Source: Cephalopachus bancanus
Taxonomy: Eukaryota; Chordata; Mammalia; Primates; Tarsiidae
Direction: 5' to 3'
DNA: 64,000 bases
NCBI GenBank assembly: GCA_027257055.1
Contig: JAPVLO010000133.1
Coordinates: 2,108,001-2,172,000 of the forward strand
Shown: one piece after another, positions 12,427 through 23,747 of the stretch
Position numbering within the stretch: the stretch's first letter is position 1
Layout: the number at the start of each line of letters is the position of its first letter
Position numbers and translations under genes: made by a program
Notes under the pieces: model-generated
What the model saw: only the letters and a program-made list of their open reading frames with translations
Told to the model about the DNA's origin: nothing
Database searches by the model: none

Positions 12427-15400
12427 GGGCCACACGGAACATATTCTAAGATCAACCACATACTTGGCCATAAATCAAGCATAAGCAAATTTAAAAGGAT
12501 CAAAATTTTACCATGCACCTTCTCAGACCACAGTGGAATAAAAATAAACATTAATACCAACAATATCCCCCCAAACCCACAAAGACATGGACACTAAACA
12601 GCATGATGCTAAACAACTCCTGGATCAATGATGAAATGAAAACAGAGATCAAAAGATACTTGGAAACAAATGAAAATGAAGAAACATCTTACCAAAATCT
12701 CTGGGACGCCATGAAAGCTGTAGTAAGAGGGCAATTTATATCCCTACAAACGCACATGAAGAAAATGGAAGGATCACAAATTAACAGCCTAATAAGCCAC
12801 CTAAGGAAGCTGGAAAAGCAAGACCACAAAAACCCTAATTTCAGCAGAAGAATCCAGATCACCAAAATAAAAGACCAAATCCAGGACATAGAAGACAAAA
12901 AGATAGTACAAAAAAACAATGAAACAAAAAGCTGGTTCTTTGAAAGGATAAACAAGATCGACGGTCCCCTAGCTAAACTGACCAAGAAAAAGAGAAAAAA
13001 ACCCAAATAAGCACAATCAGAAACACAAAAATGAAGTCACATCTGACCCTGAAGAAATACAAATGGTCATTAGAGACTACTATGTACACTCGTATGGAAA
13101 CCAACTTGAAAACCTTAAGGAAATGGAGGACTTCCTGTCATCACACAACCTGCCTAGGTTGAAACAAGAATAAATTGAGACCCTAAATAGACCAATAACA
13201 ATCAAGGAAATTGACCACGTAATAAGAAAACTACCTACAAAAAAAGCCTTGGACCAGATGACTTTCCAGCAGAATTCTACAAGACATTTAAGGAGGAGCT
13301 GATACCAATCCTACTGAAAGTATTCCAGGTGATTGAGAAAGATGGAACTCTCCCCAAATCATTTTACGAAGCCAACATCACTTTGATACCCAAGCCAGGT
13401 AAAGACTCAACAAAGAAAGAGAACTATAGGCCAATATCTTTGATGAACATAGATGCTAAAATTCTCAACAAGATCCTAGCAAACTGGATTCAACAACACA
13501 TCTCAAAAATCATCCATCATGACCAAGTAGGCTTCATCCCTGAGATGTAAGGTTGGTTCAACATTCATAAAACCATAAATGTAATTAAAAACATCAACAG
13601 ATGTCAAAATAAAAAACCACATGATTATATCATTAGATGCAGAAAAGGCTTTTGATAAAATCCAGCACCATTTCTTGATAAAAACCCTCAAACATCTAGG
13701 CATATGAGGAACATACCTCAAACTAGTAAAAGCCATCTAAGAGAAACCCACATACAGCATACTCCTAAACAGACAAAAATTGGTACCATTTCCCCCAGAA
13801 AACTGGAACAAGTCAAGGATGCCCACTCTCACCCCTCTTGTTCAATATAGTATTGGAAGTCCTGGCTAGAACAATCAGAGAAGAGAAGGCAATCAGGTGT
13901 ATCCAAATAGGGAAAGAGGAAGTCAAGTTATCTCTCTTTGCAGATGACATGATCGTTACCTTGAAAACCCAAGAGAATCTGTCAAAAACCTCCTTGCACT
14001 GATAAAGGCCTTTGGCAAAGTCTCAGGATGTAAAATAAATGTGCAAAAGACAATCGCATTCCTTTATACCAATAATAAACAAACAGAAACCCAAATCAAA
14101 AACACAGTTCCACTCACAATAGCCACACACACACACAAAAATGAAATACCTTGGCATCTTCCTAACCAGAGACGTGAAAGACCTTTACAACGAAAACTAC
14201 AAAACACTGCTCAAAGAAATCAAAGACGACACAAACAAGTGGAAAAAATATCCCATGCTCATGGATTGGAAGAATCAACATTGTGAAGATGTCCATCCTA
14301 CCTAAGGCAATCTACAGATTTAATGCAATACCCATCAAATTACCAGCAATATTCTTCTCAGACCTAGAAAAAACAACACAGGAATTCATATGGATACACA
14401 AATGACCAAGAATGGCCAGAACAATCCTCAGCAAAAAAAAACAAAGCAGATTGTATCACATTACCAGACTTCAAACCTTACTATAAAGCTACAATAATCA
14501 AAACAGCTTGGCACTGGTATAGGAACAGGCATATAGACCAATAGAATAGAACTGAGATTCCAGAAGCAAAACCTCAATTTCTCAACCAACTCATCTTCGA
14601 CAAAGCCTCCGCCACCTACCAGTGAGGAGAGGAGAACCTATTTTAAATTGTGCTGGGAAAATTGGCTGAACACATGCAGAAGATTGAAACAGGACCCCTA
14701 TCCATCCCCATATACAAAAATTAACTCCAAATGAATGAGCGACCTAAATGTAAAACCTCAAACCATAAGAACCTTAGAAAATGAAAGACATACCCTCATG
14801 GAAATTGGAACTGGCATCCAATTCCTGAACAAAACCCGAAACCCACAGGCCATAAGAGATAAGATAGACAAGTGGGACCTCATTAAACTAACTAGCTTCT
14901 GCAAAGTCATATAAACCATCAGGAGAGCAGGGAGACAGCCTACAGACTGGGAAAAAGTACTTGCCAACTCCAGGTCTGACAAGGGCTTAACATCTTGGAT
15001 CTACAAGTAACTCAAATATGCTGAAAAGAAAAAAACAAAAAACCCCATTATAAAATGGGCAGTGGCTCAGCCTGTAATCCCGCGCCTTTGGGAGGCTGAG
15101 GTGAGTGGATTGCCTGAGCCCGCGGGTTCGAGACCCGCCTGGGCAGCGAGACCTCATCTCTACAATAAATCAAAAAATCAGCCGGGCGTGGTAGTGCATG
15201 CCTGTAATTCCAGCTACTCGGAAGGCTGAGGCGGAAGGATCGCCGGAGCCCAGCAGGTCGAGGCTGCAGTGGCCGGGTGCGGCCATTGCACTCCAGTCTG
15301 GGCGACAGAGTGAGACTCCAACTCAAAAAAATAAATAAATAAAAAATAAAATGGGCAAAAGATATGAACAGACACTTCTCAAAGGAAGATATCCAAGCAG

Positions 15401-15956
15401 CCAACAGACACATGAAGAAATGTTCAACCTCAGTAATAATCAGTAAGATGCAAATCAAAACCACACTGAGATACCACCTAATTCTAGTCAGAATGGCAAT
15501 TATCAATAACTCAAAAAATAACAGTTGCTGGAGAGGGTGTGGTAAAAAGGGAACTCTTCTACACTGTTGGTGGGAGTGTAAACTAATGCAACCTCTGTGG
15601 AAAGCAGTGTGGTGATTCCTAAAAGCTCTAAATATCAACCTCCCATATGACCCCGCAATCCCCCTACTGGGAATATACCTGAAGAACTCAAATCACTCTA
15701 TAAAAAAGATACCTGCACACATATGTTTATCGCAGTATTGTTCACAATAGCAAGAACCTGGAAGCAACCATGCTGTCCATCAAAAGAGGACTGGATTAAA
15801 AGAATGTGGTACATATACACAATGGAATACTACACAGCCATAATAAAGAACAAAATCATGAAATTTGCAGCAACCTGGATGGAACTAGAGTGTATAATAC
15901 TGAGTGACCTCTCACAGAAACAAAGATCTGAGTATCACATGTTCTCACTCAAATAG
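12427..15956 (+). pseudogene. L1 ORF2 remnant (endonuclease end, reverse transcriptase, C-terminus)
   Basis: Degraded L1 ORF2, which in living elements encodes endonuclease and reverse transcriptase for target-primed insertion. Visible pieces in order: the endonuclease end with 'FSDHSGIKIN' (from ~12515); an RT fingers/palm block with '[19 protein letters not shown]' (13329-13550); the RT catalytic box FADDM at 13937-13951 with both Asp codons kept; later '[19 protein letters not shown]' of the Cys-rich C-terminal region (~15530-15600); and the C-terminal 'HMFSLK' followed by a stop at 15954-15956. Several frameshifts and stops plus the Alu at 15061-15345 make it non-functional. Codon 1 and most of the endonuclease are missing, so no start can be assigned. 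Confidence 0.9.
15061..15345 (+). mobile_element. Young-subfamily Alu nested in the L1
   Basis: Alu starting at 'agtggctcagcctgtaat' (its first few bases are missing) with an A-rich tail containing 'aataaataaa'. The target-site duplication 'ataaaatgggc' is at 15050-15060 and 15346-15356. It has the derived left-arm features 'cccgcgcctttggg' and the shortened 'gggcagcgag'. L1 sequence resumes in register right after the duplication, so it inserted later than the L1. Confidence 0.95.
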
Positions 15957-16198
15957 CGGACCTTGATCATCCAACGTATTACCATAAGAAAATGACTGAC
16001 AGTGGTGGGAAACTATGGGGTGGAGGGGAAGGATGATGGGATTATGGTAGTAAATATTAAATATCTATCTGGGGACGGGGAGACACCTCTTATCAACAAG
16101 GGAGCCTGAACGAAGCATATTTGTATACCTAACCCTTAACTGTATCCCACAATATCATAATAAAAAATATTGATTATTAAAAAAAATCACAGAGCTGG

Positions 16199-16840
16199 CA
16201 ATTTATAAAGAGATGAGATGTAAATTAAGGCCTTTTAGACATCCAAACATGTATATCACATCATAGACATACAATAATTAATATTTACTAGTTTAACTAG
16301 AGTTGGACGCACATTCATTCGAATCAGTGAATGATGGTGACTGAAATGTCCTAAATGTTAAATATTAGTTTTTACAAAATCTAGTTACAACCAAAATAGC
16401 TGTCATAGCTATAAGAGTACCAAGTGTCCATAAGCCTCATTGAGAAGTCAGACCTCCTAAGCCTGCTTCTCTCTGTCTTTACCCTCCTTTCTTCTGCAAA
16501 GCAAGCAATGCCAAGAACTGTGTTATAGATGGAACATTGACCACAGTACTTTCATCAATGAGCAACATACACATTTGCTCATATACCATTCTGTTCTCTC
16601 ATGTTCTGTGTTGTTAGAGAAAGATGAAGCAAGTTGGATCACTGCATCATTTATTTTTACAATGTAAGAAAATTCATTCTGCTATAAATGCTTGTGCTTC
16701 TACATGGAAAAAACACAAATGCATACATCTATATGCTTATTTGTGTCTACGTATTTGCATATGTATATATGCACATATTTTTATTTGTATCAGCATATCT
16801 TTTCCTTTGTATTATGTAGGACTTTCTTTTGTTAACCAAT
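16199..16840. other. Unassigned DNA
   Basis: AT-rich, with no recognisable repeat or gene. Confidence 0.5.
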
Positions 16841-17002
16841 ATTAAAGAGTTGTAGCGTAGCTTCAAAAGACATCACCAGAAACAGGAAAGTTCACCTCCC
16901 ATTAGCCTGAAATGATTTTTCTATTTTCTTTATCATATCTTCTAAAAATAAAAAAAAGCACAAGCTGGAGAAGAGGAAGTTGTTTTAATGTATCACTAAC
17001 TT
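16841..17002. repeat. Left arm of an inverted repeat
   Basis: The reverse complement of this stretch recurs at 17833-17989. The inner 44 bp (16959-17002) match the other arm without any mismatch; outward the match continues with scattered substitutions and small gaps to about 16841. I do not recognise the sequence as a known family. The arms enclose ~830 bp, including the Tigger-like element. Confidence 0.9.
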
Positions 17003-17158
17003 GCCTATTAACTGAAGTAGTCATAAACTGGTAAATAAAAGATAGCAAAATACACTATTTAATTAAAGTTCTCCAAAATTACAGTTATTTTATTCTTCAA
17101 TAAGAATCTTAATCTCTAGAAACCTAAAGACATTTTCTGAGAGTTTTTTCCAGTTTAT

Positions 17159-17577
17159 ATACAGGGACTCCTTGATTTACATTGAGATTGTATCTTCATA
17201 AAGCCATCATAAATGAAAATATCATAAGTCAAAAACACAGTTAATATACCTAACAACATAGGAACATCATAGATTATCCTGACCTACCTTAAATGTGCTC
17301 AGAATACTTATGTTAGGCCAAATTACCTGGCCATTCAAACATGGTAGAATATGGGCTGTTTGTCCTCGATATCCCATAGCTGACTGACTGGGAGCTATGA
17401 CTTTTCACCACTGCCCACCATCATGAGAGAGTATCACACTGCCTATCATGAGTTTTGGAAAAGATCAAAATGCAAAATTATAACTGTGTTTTTTTACTGA
17501 ATGCATACCACTTCCACACCATCACAAAGTCAAAAAATTGTTAAGCCAAACCATGGTAAGTTGGAGGTCAGTATTAG
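17159..17577. mobile_element. Tigger-like non-autonomous DNA transposon
   Basis: Near-complete ~420-bp element. The left end 'acagggactccttgatttac' and right end '...accatggtaagttggaggtc' are imperfect inverted termini. The internal landmarks 'gacctaccttaaatgtgctc', 'gaatgcataccacttccaca' and 'aagtcaaaaaattgttaagc' belong to the same family as 1927-2166 (Tc1/mariner, Tigger group; subfamily not fixed). No transposase is encoded. Confidence 0.7.
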
Positions 17578-17832
17578 AAACTAATTTTAATTTTAATAAT
17601 TTCTGATTTTTTTATTTTAATTCAACAAGCACTCCAAAACCCTTGCGTTTTTGTACCTAGAAATAGACACAGTTTCCATTAAAGAGAAACTTTAATCATA
17701 ACTAGATTCACATTAAAATTATAAAAATGTGGGTAAAGGAATTAGTCTTCATGATCCCTCTACATTGCACATAAATGGCACATGCATAGACTCACCTATA
17801 TATACACATCCACCTCATTCTTTTCCTTTCTT

Positions 17833-17989
17833 AAGTTAGTGATACATTAAAACAACTTCCTCTTCTCCAGCTTGTGTGTTTTTTTAAGAAAATATAATAA
17901 AGAAAATAGCAAAAACATCTGAGGCTAATAAAAGGTGATCTTTCCTGTTTCTTGAGATGTCTTTTAAATCTACGCTAGAATGCTTTAAT
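17833..17989. repeat. Right arm of the inverted repeat
   Basis: Reverse complement of 16841-17002: perfect over 17833-17876, diverging outward. The outer edge lies ~10 bp from the first member of the direct repeat pair (18000-18079). Confidence 0.9.
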
Positions 17990-17999
17990 ACGCATATAA

Positions 18000-18079
18000 A
18001 TGGCAGATTTTGAATGGTGACTCATGCCTTAAAAATAAGATTTTCTTTTAAAAAATCTATTGGGTATATCATAAATTCA
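18000..18079. repeat. Direct repeat, copy 1
   Basis: Shares 'tggtgactcatgcctt', a T/A-rich middle and 'aaatctattgggtatatc' with copy 2 at 18476-18556 (roughly 85% identical by eye). It abuts the right inverted arm; copy 2 does not. The ~400 bp between the copies hold nothing I recognise. Confidence 0.8.
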
Positions 18080-18475
18080 TTAAGAGCAGGAGCTAGATCC
18101 ACAGGCCACAGCTAGATCAGTGGCTCACTCCCTTAAGTCAATAATCACCAGAAAATTGTAAATTCAGAAGTGCATCCCTGTGAGAGACGTGTTGTGTGCA
18201 GAGGGAGGCATGGTGGATGCTGAGTCAACCATTGTCTTAATCAAACATCTGCCTTTCATAATCCTATTCCTGTTTCTCAACAAAAGCAAATGAGCACGTA
18301 CACAAAAATGACTGAATATGTAGCAAAACCCCAAGTAATTAAAGTGCTTAACTAAATGGTGATTTTAATTCTCCCATGCTTTACTTTAATAAAAATGTAT
18401 GTTCTTTTTATAACTTTAACTTTTCTAAAAACTGTAGGGATTATCATTAAAGATTTTAATAGTAATTAAAGATAT

Positions 18476-18556
18476 TTGGCAGACTGTAAATGGTGACTCA
18501 TGCCTTGAAAATAAAGTTTTCTTTTTAAAAATCTATCGGGCATATCGTAATTCAAC
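18476..18556. repeat. Direct repeat, copy 2
   Basis: Second copy of 18000-18079, including 'tggtgactcatgcctt' and 'aaatctatcgggcatatc'. The family is unknown. Confidence 0.8.
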
Positions 18557-19339
18557 AAATTAAGTGATCATCTCTTCCATCTTAAGAACAAATTAAGTGG
18601 CATAGGATAAGAGTTGCACATAGCTCAGTTTTGATATATAACACATTTTTGTTTTTATAACTTCCATTTCCTCATTTAAGTTGTTAGAATATACATAAAA
18701 CATTGTCTTATTTCCCTCAGTGAGTTACTATTACATTCTATTCCATCTCACTTTTCATGTTTCCCATGGGGGAGTCCTCTGTGTGTGCTCCTATTATGCC
18801 TCTAATCTTTCCCCTCTAATCTTCCGCCTCATTCTTTTCCTTTTTTAATTTCTTAGTCTCAGTGACAATTCCTCAATTTCTTAGACACAGATGTTGCTTC
18901 CTAATATCTTGGGCAGAAATTCCGAGATTTTTTTTTTCCCTCTAACTTAAATGTCATACCAACCTTATCAATTCTGGTTACTTTCCTCAGGCCCAGGAGT
19001 CTGGTTCTTTTTATGGCTACAAGTTTTAGTCATCGCCATCAAAACAGACACTCACTCACACACACACATACACACATCATTATTTTCATCTCTTATACTC
19101 AAGTACTCTTAAAGATGTATAATCTGGTTCTTATTTCTTTATGGTCTGTGGACTCTTTCTCTAAATGATGTTGCTTATTCTTAAGCCATAAACTTCCACG
19201 TATCCTAATACAACTTCATTCACAAGTGTCTGTCAAATATTTCTATGTAAATGTTCTATACTTAACGTTATTACACTGTCTCCTTTGGACCCTCCATATC
19301 AGACTCCTTTTCTGATATTCTGATACCAAGCCAGGCCCG
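18557..19339. other. Unassigned DNA with a short CA-rich stretch
   Basis: No gene or named repeat. 'cctcattcttttcctttt' near 18828 echoes 'cctcattcttttcctttc' near 17815, just inside the right inverted arm. A short (CA)n-like stretch lies at about 19050-19075. Confidence 0.45.
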
Positions 19340-19940
19340 TTCTGCATTATGCACTTTATACCAGTTACAAAGAGGGAAAGTTTTGCAGCAGAGAATGAAT
19401 TTATTTATAAGGTAGCCAAGCAAGGAGGCAGAACAGGTCTCAAATCTGCATCCCTGAAGATGGGGTTTTAGGGATATTTATGAGATAGAGGAGTAAGGTG
19501 GTCTGAGGATAGGGAAAGGTGACTGGAGACAAGGAAAGGGCAAGGAATTGGTCCCCTATTTAAGCAGAATCAAGCTTCATGGCTCTTCATAAGATGCACA
19601 TTTACAAAATGTTATCATTATATAATCAGAGGGTAGCGTTTGGGGCCTTCTGATGTCAAAAAAATCACCCATCAGATATTCACACAGACATTCACACAGG
19701 CAGGTCCAGTTGAAGGGTCTCAACTGGCTTGAGCTAGACAATAACTGACTCTAAGTTCCTGAAAACAACTTAACCAACCATTACCTTGGTGACCTATACA
19801 TCAGAGATGTTATCCAGAAGGCTTAGCTATATGACTTTTAACTATATGAGTTTTAAGATAAACTAGAAGCAAGCAACTAAAAGTGAGCAAGACACATTAA
19901 GTGTGGTGGACCTCATCAGGCTAACCTTCAGTTTCTGTTC
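19340..19940 (+). mobile_element. Probable LTR fragment (ERVL-like), copy A
   Basis: It has LTR-like features: 'gcagcagagaatgaattt', 'gtagccaagcaaggaggcag', 'gtctcaaatctgcatccctg', and near the end 'agcaactaaaagtgagcaag'. The last ~130 bp recur in the same orientation at 23360-23495. The overall character suggests an ancient ERVL-class LTR, but I cannot name the subfamily. An antisense L1 begins just downstream. Confidence 0.45.
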
Positions 19941-19959
19941 CCTTTTGTCTTTTTTTCAT

Positions 19960-21290
19960 TCCTCATTCTTTTTCCCCCCATTTTTATATTGGATTCAGTG
20001 GTTACATGTGCTTGTTTGTTACATGAACATAATGAATAGTGGTGAGGATTGGGTCTCAGATGTCCCATTCCCCAGATAGTGAACACTTTGCCTACTGGTA
20101 ATTTCTGAACTCTAATCCCCTCCCCATCTCCTCTCTTACTGATGTCTCCATATCTGTTATTTCCATCTTTGTGGCCATTCAGCTTTTGCATATAAGTGAG
20201 AACATACGGTGTTTGATTTTCTTTTTCTGGGTTACTTGACTTGGGATGATGTTCTCCAGACCCATCCATATTGCTGTAAAAGACATGGTTTCATTTTTTT
20301 GTGGCTGTATATATACCACATTTTTTAATACAGTCAACTTAGGTTGGTTCCATGATTTTGCTATTGTGAATAGTGATGCAGTGACATACAAGCATAGGTA
20401 TCTTATTTATATAATGATTTATTTTCCTTTGGGATTGCTGGGTCAATGTTAATTCTGTTATTAGTTATTTGAGAAATCTTCACACTGTTTTCCATAGAGG
20501 TTGAAGTAGTTTACAATCCCATCAACAGTGAATGAGTATTCCCTTTTCTCCACAACCACATCAACATTTGTTATTTTTTGACTTTCTAATAATAGCCATT
20601 CTGACTGATGTAAGGTGATATCTCATTGTGGTTTTAATTTACATTTATCTGATGATGATAGTGATGGAGGGAATTTTTCTTCATAGTCACATATATCTTC
20701 TTTTGAGAATTTTCTTTTCATGCCTTTTGCCCACTTACTTATTTTTTTTCCCCATGTTGAGTTGTTTGAGTTCCTTGTAGATTCTGGATATTATAATTAT
20801 AGGTCTTGGTCATAAATTCTTTACATAGGCCGATACCCAGGAGAGTGTTTTCTTGATTATCTTCTATGATTTTTATACTTTCAGGTCTTACATTTAAACC
20901 TTTAATCCATCTTGAGGGTTTTTTTTTTGTTTTTGTGTTTGTATATTGTGAGAGATAGGGGTCTAGTTTCATTCTTCTGCATATAACTAGCCAATTTTCT
21001 CAGCACCATTGATAAAATAGAGTGTTATTTCTTCATTGTTTCTTTTTGTCAGCTTTGTCAAAGATTTATTGTTTGTAGGTATATGGCTTTATTTGGGGGT
21101 TCTATATTTTTTTCCACTGATCTGTCTATCCTTGTACCAGTTACATGCTGTTTTAGTTACTATAGCCCTGTGGTATAATTTGAAGTCAGGCAGTGTGATG
21201 CCTCTGCATTTGTTGTTGTTGTTGTTGTTGTTGTTGTTTTTCACTTAGGATTGCTTTGGCAATTCCATGCTTTTTTGGTTTTGTATAAAC
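19960..21290 (-). mobile_element. L1MA/PB-type L1, 3' part (antisense)
   Basis: 5'-truncated L1 on the minus strand. Its 3' UTR is at the left ('ggattcagtggttacatgtg', 'tttgttacatgaacataatg'), followed by the complement of the ORF2 C-terminus, including 'cagacccatccatattgctg', 'aatcccatcaacagtgaatg', 'tttaatccatcttgaggg' and 'gtaccagttacatgctgttt'. No frame survives. It is older than the L1 types at 12 and 30 kb, as the different 3' UTR shows. Confidence 0.85.
21210..21238. repeat. (TTG)n microsatellite
   Basis: Nine tandem TTG units within the antisense L1, directly readable. Confidence 0.9.
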
Positions 21291-21324
21291 TCATTCTTAA
21301 GGGATTCAGGGCAACAACCCTCAT

Positions 21325-21545
21325 AGCTACTTCCAGCTAAATCAGAGCATGGATCTGACTTTGATATTCTTCTGCGATATGGTTTCTGTTCTCATTGTGT
21401 TCCAATAGTCAAAATCAGAAGACTCTTGGGGAACCAACTTTTCCCAGGAATGGCAGATCCATGGTTTCACTCTTTTTAAATTTTATTGAGGACTGGGTCA
21501 CCAGCAACACTTCATATGAGAGAAATAGAACTGTTCAGCACTTAC
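21325..21545 (+). repeat. Unknown repeat family, copy B1
   Basis: Resembles 22060-22262 at roughly 75-80% identity over ~200 bp. Shared landmarks: 'ttctgttct...tgtgttccaata', 'ggggaaccaact', 'ctctttttaa' and 'gggtcaccagca'. I do not recognise the family. Given the flanking LTR-like copies it may be internal retroviral sequence. No open frame of interest. Confidence 0.6.
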
Positions 21546-22059
21546 TTGAAAATATTATTTTGTTCCCAGTTTTAGGTTAGTATTTTACATTATTAGAATT
21601 GTTGTGCCTTTTTCAATAGTTTTAGTACAACATTTAAAGACATATATTATAATTAGACACCTGACTAAAATAATAAATATAGATAACACAACTTTTAATT
21701 ATTTCTGAAGAATACATCTAACCTCATGGGGATTCAAAGAGTATAGCTCTGAAAATCAGTCTAGACCCAGGACTAGACCCAGGACTTCCAGGAATATCGG
21801 TTGTACCCAGGTAGTTTGTTGTCTTACTTTGTCTTTATAAGTCTCTATTTCAGCAGAATTATTAATATATAGCAAGGAGTATTAACAATAGTACAAACTT
21901 CAGCTAGTCGTAGATAGATCAAATAAGAAAAGTGACAATGGATGATAGCACAAGTATGAAAGTATCTCATTACTTATCTTTGGGAGCCTATCTTCTGAAC
22001 CATACCCTGAGGTCTATTGAGTGTTCACTGCTACACTTGGAGAAGTCAGTCCTAGAAGT

Positions 22060-22262
22060 GTACTACTTCCCCAGGGTCAGATGGTCAGGACATTGATGTT
22101 CTTCTATGATGTGATTTCTGTTCTTGTTGTGTTCCAATATTCAAAATTACATTACTTCTGGGGAACCAACTGTACCCAGGGATAGTGGAGTCATGATTTT
22201 ACTCTTTTTAATTGTATTGAGGGATGGGTCACCAGCAGCAGTTCATGTCATCCTGTTCAGTG
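22060..22262 (+). repeat. Unknown repeat family, copy B2
   Basis: Second copy of the B repeat, same orientation, about 730 bp downstream of B1. It includes 'ctggggaaccaactgtaccc' and 'gggatgggtcaccagcagca'. The intervening 21546-22059 and the following 22263-22913 are unassigned. Confidence 0.6.
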
Positions 22263-22924
22263 AGCATAAAATTCGTCTTAAGCCAATTTCCTTAGAGCCT
22301 GGAGGATGATCAGTTGAGGTGTCTAGATTTTATACTTAGAGCATCTTTAGTTAAAGTGCAAGGAGTCAATAGCAATCCGACACCTTTTTTTCACTTGTAG
22401 TTTATATGTCACAAGGTTTAATCTTCAGTTTTCAGGAACTCAGGAAAAAAGATAACAGCAATTTTATTGAATCCAAGTCAGAAAAATGGAAGAAAAATTT
22501 AGAAACGTAAGTTTAGAGACTTGTAGCCAGGAAAAAAAAAATCAAGATTTGGTTCAAATTATACAAAAATGATTAAAAACTCAAAAACAAGGGACAAGAC
22601 TATAATTTAGCAACAGCTGTACTATAGTTTTCTTCCAAAGCATATTTTCCCCAACTTTTCTATTTCAATCAAAGATAAGTCATAGTAGGACCAACTTATT
22701 TGCTAAATAAATTTTAGTCTTATACTTGGCCTAATTATTTGCGTAAAGCTTAGCAAGAATAATGATTGACCATGTTGGCTCTTTTTAAATTGGCTTTGTT
22801 AGAACACTTTTATAATGAATCTCTGATTAGACTTTTAAATGCCTCAAGACTACCCAAGTCAACAATTTTCCAGCAGACTATGCCTATAATACCTATATGA
22901 ATAGATGTATTTCTCTCTTCTTTT

Positions 22925-23218
22925 GTTTTTTTTTTTTTTTTTGAGTTGGAGTCTCACTCTGTCGCCCAGACTGAAGTGCAGTGGCCGCTCCCAGCCACCG
23001 CAGCCTCCACCTGCTGGACTCCGGTGATCCTTCTGCCTCAACCTTCCAAGTAGCTGGAATTATAGGCATGCGCTTCCACGCCCGGCTGATTTTTTGATTT
23101 ATTGTAGAGATGAGGTCTCGCTGCCCAGGCGGGTCTCAAACCCACGGGTTCAGGCAATCCACTCACCTCAGCCTCCCAAAGGCGCGGGATTACAGGCTGA
23201 GCCACCGAGCCTGGCTTT
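22925..23218 (-). mobile_element. Young-subfamily Alu (antisense)
   Basis: Full-length dimer with poly-T head. Target-site duplication 'tctcttcttt' at 22914-22923 and 23219-23228. The left arm shows the short form 'gtctcgctgcccagg' (5-bp deletion) and 'aggcgcgggattacaggctg'. Confidence 0.95.
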
Positions 23219-23329
23219 TCTCTTCTTTAGGTCCCAAAATATCTTGAGGATCCCGGGCCTGTCAGAAAGTGACATTCCTACTTACCACAAAGACAGAACT
23301 GTGTAGACAATATACCAGGCAGCCTTTCC

Positions 23330-23510
23330 AAGGAACTTTTTATCAGCTCTATAAAATGAACAAAATATAAGGTTTAGCTTTATGATTTTTTGCTATACAG
23401 GTTTTAAGATCAATTGGAAGCCAGTAACTAAAAGTGAGCAAGGCAGGTTAAGTTTGGCAAGCCTAATTAAGTAAGCCCTTGGTTTTAATTCCTAATCTCA
23501 ATTCATGATG
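23330..23510 (+). mobile_element. Probable LTR fragment, copy A'
   Basis: Direct repeat of the end of copy A: 'taactaaaagtgagcaaggc' is preceded by 'ggttttaagatcaattggaa' and followed by 'aagtttggcaagcctaatta'. The ~3.5-kb spacing from copy A shrinks to under 2 kb after removing the L1 and the Alu. Bases 23511-23747 are unassigned. Confidence 0.45.
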
Positions 23511-23747
23511 ACATAATCCATCTAGTCTTTTATGGAGGCATTATCAACTGCCCTGTAGAGAACCTCTCCCCTCATTGTATAATTAAAATGCTCCTTGGAC
23601 TGTTCTTTCTCTTTTTTTGAAGTGTGGGTATATGGAATGGAAAGTGCATCGTTGGTAATATAGGGACAAAGAAATTTGGAAGATTTTCCTACTTCCTTAA
23701 TTAGACCCTTGTTTTTGATTTACATTTAAAGGTAATAATAAACAACT

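Larger units (their letters stand above)
12073..16185 (+). mobile_element. L1 insertion with large internal deletion, TSD-flanked
   Basis: A single L1 insertion. Target-site duplications 'atcacagaactgg' (12060-12072) and 'atcacagagctgg' (16186-16198) differ at one base. The 5' terminus 'ggagttccagtaagatggtg' is L1-like, and a GC-rich ~350-bp 5' UTR runs to about 12420. It then continues directly into ORF2 at the end of the endonuclease domain ('aacatattctaagatcaacc'), so the rest of the 5' UTR, all of ORF1 and most of the endonuclease are absent. The 3' UTR (15957-16178) and a short A-rich tail are present. An Alu is inserted at 15061-15345. Without that Alu and its duplicated site the body is about 3.8 kb, against ~7.06 kb for the complete L1 at 30707-37770. 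Confidence 0.9.

Noticed and set aside
12109..12597. 162-codon plus-strand frame
   Set aside because: It spans the L1 5' UTR and the ORF2 endonuclease end across the internal deletion. The N-terminal half is untranslated-region sequence, so it is not a gene.
15048..15638. 196-codon minus-strand frame, the longest in the window
   Set aside because: It reads antisense through an L1 ORF2 remnant and a nested Alu. The part with 'SWSLTLSPRLECNG' is antisense Alu translation that recurs in every antisense Alu frame here.
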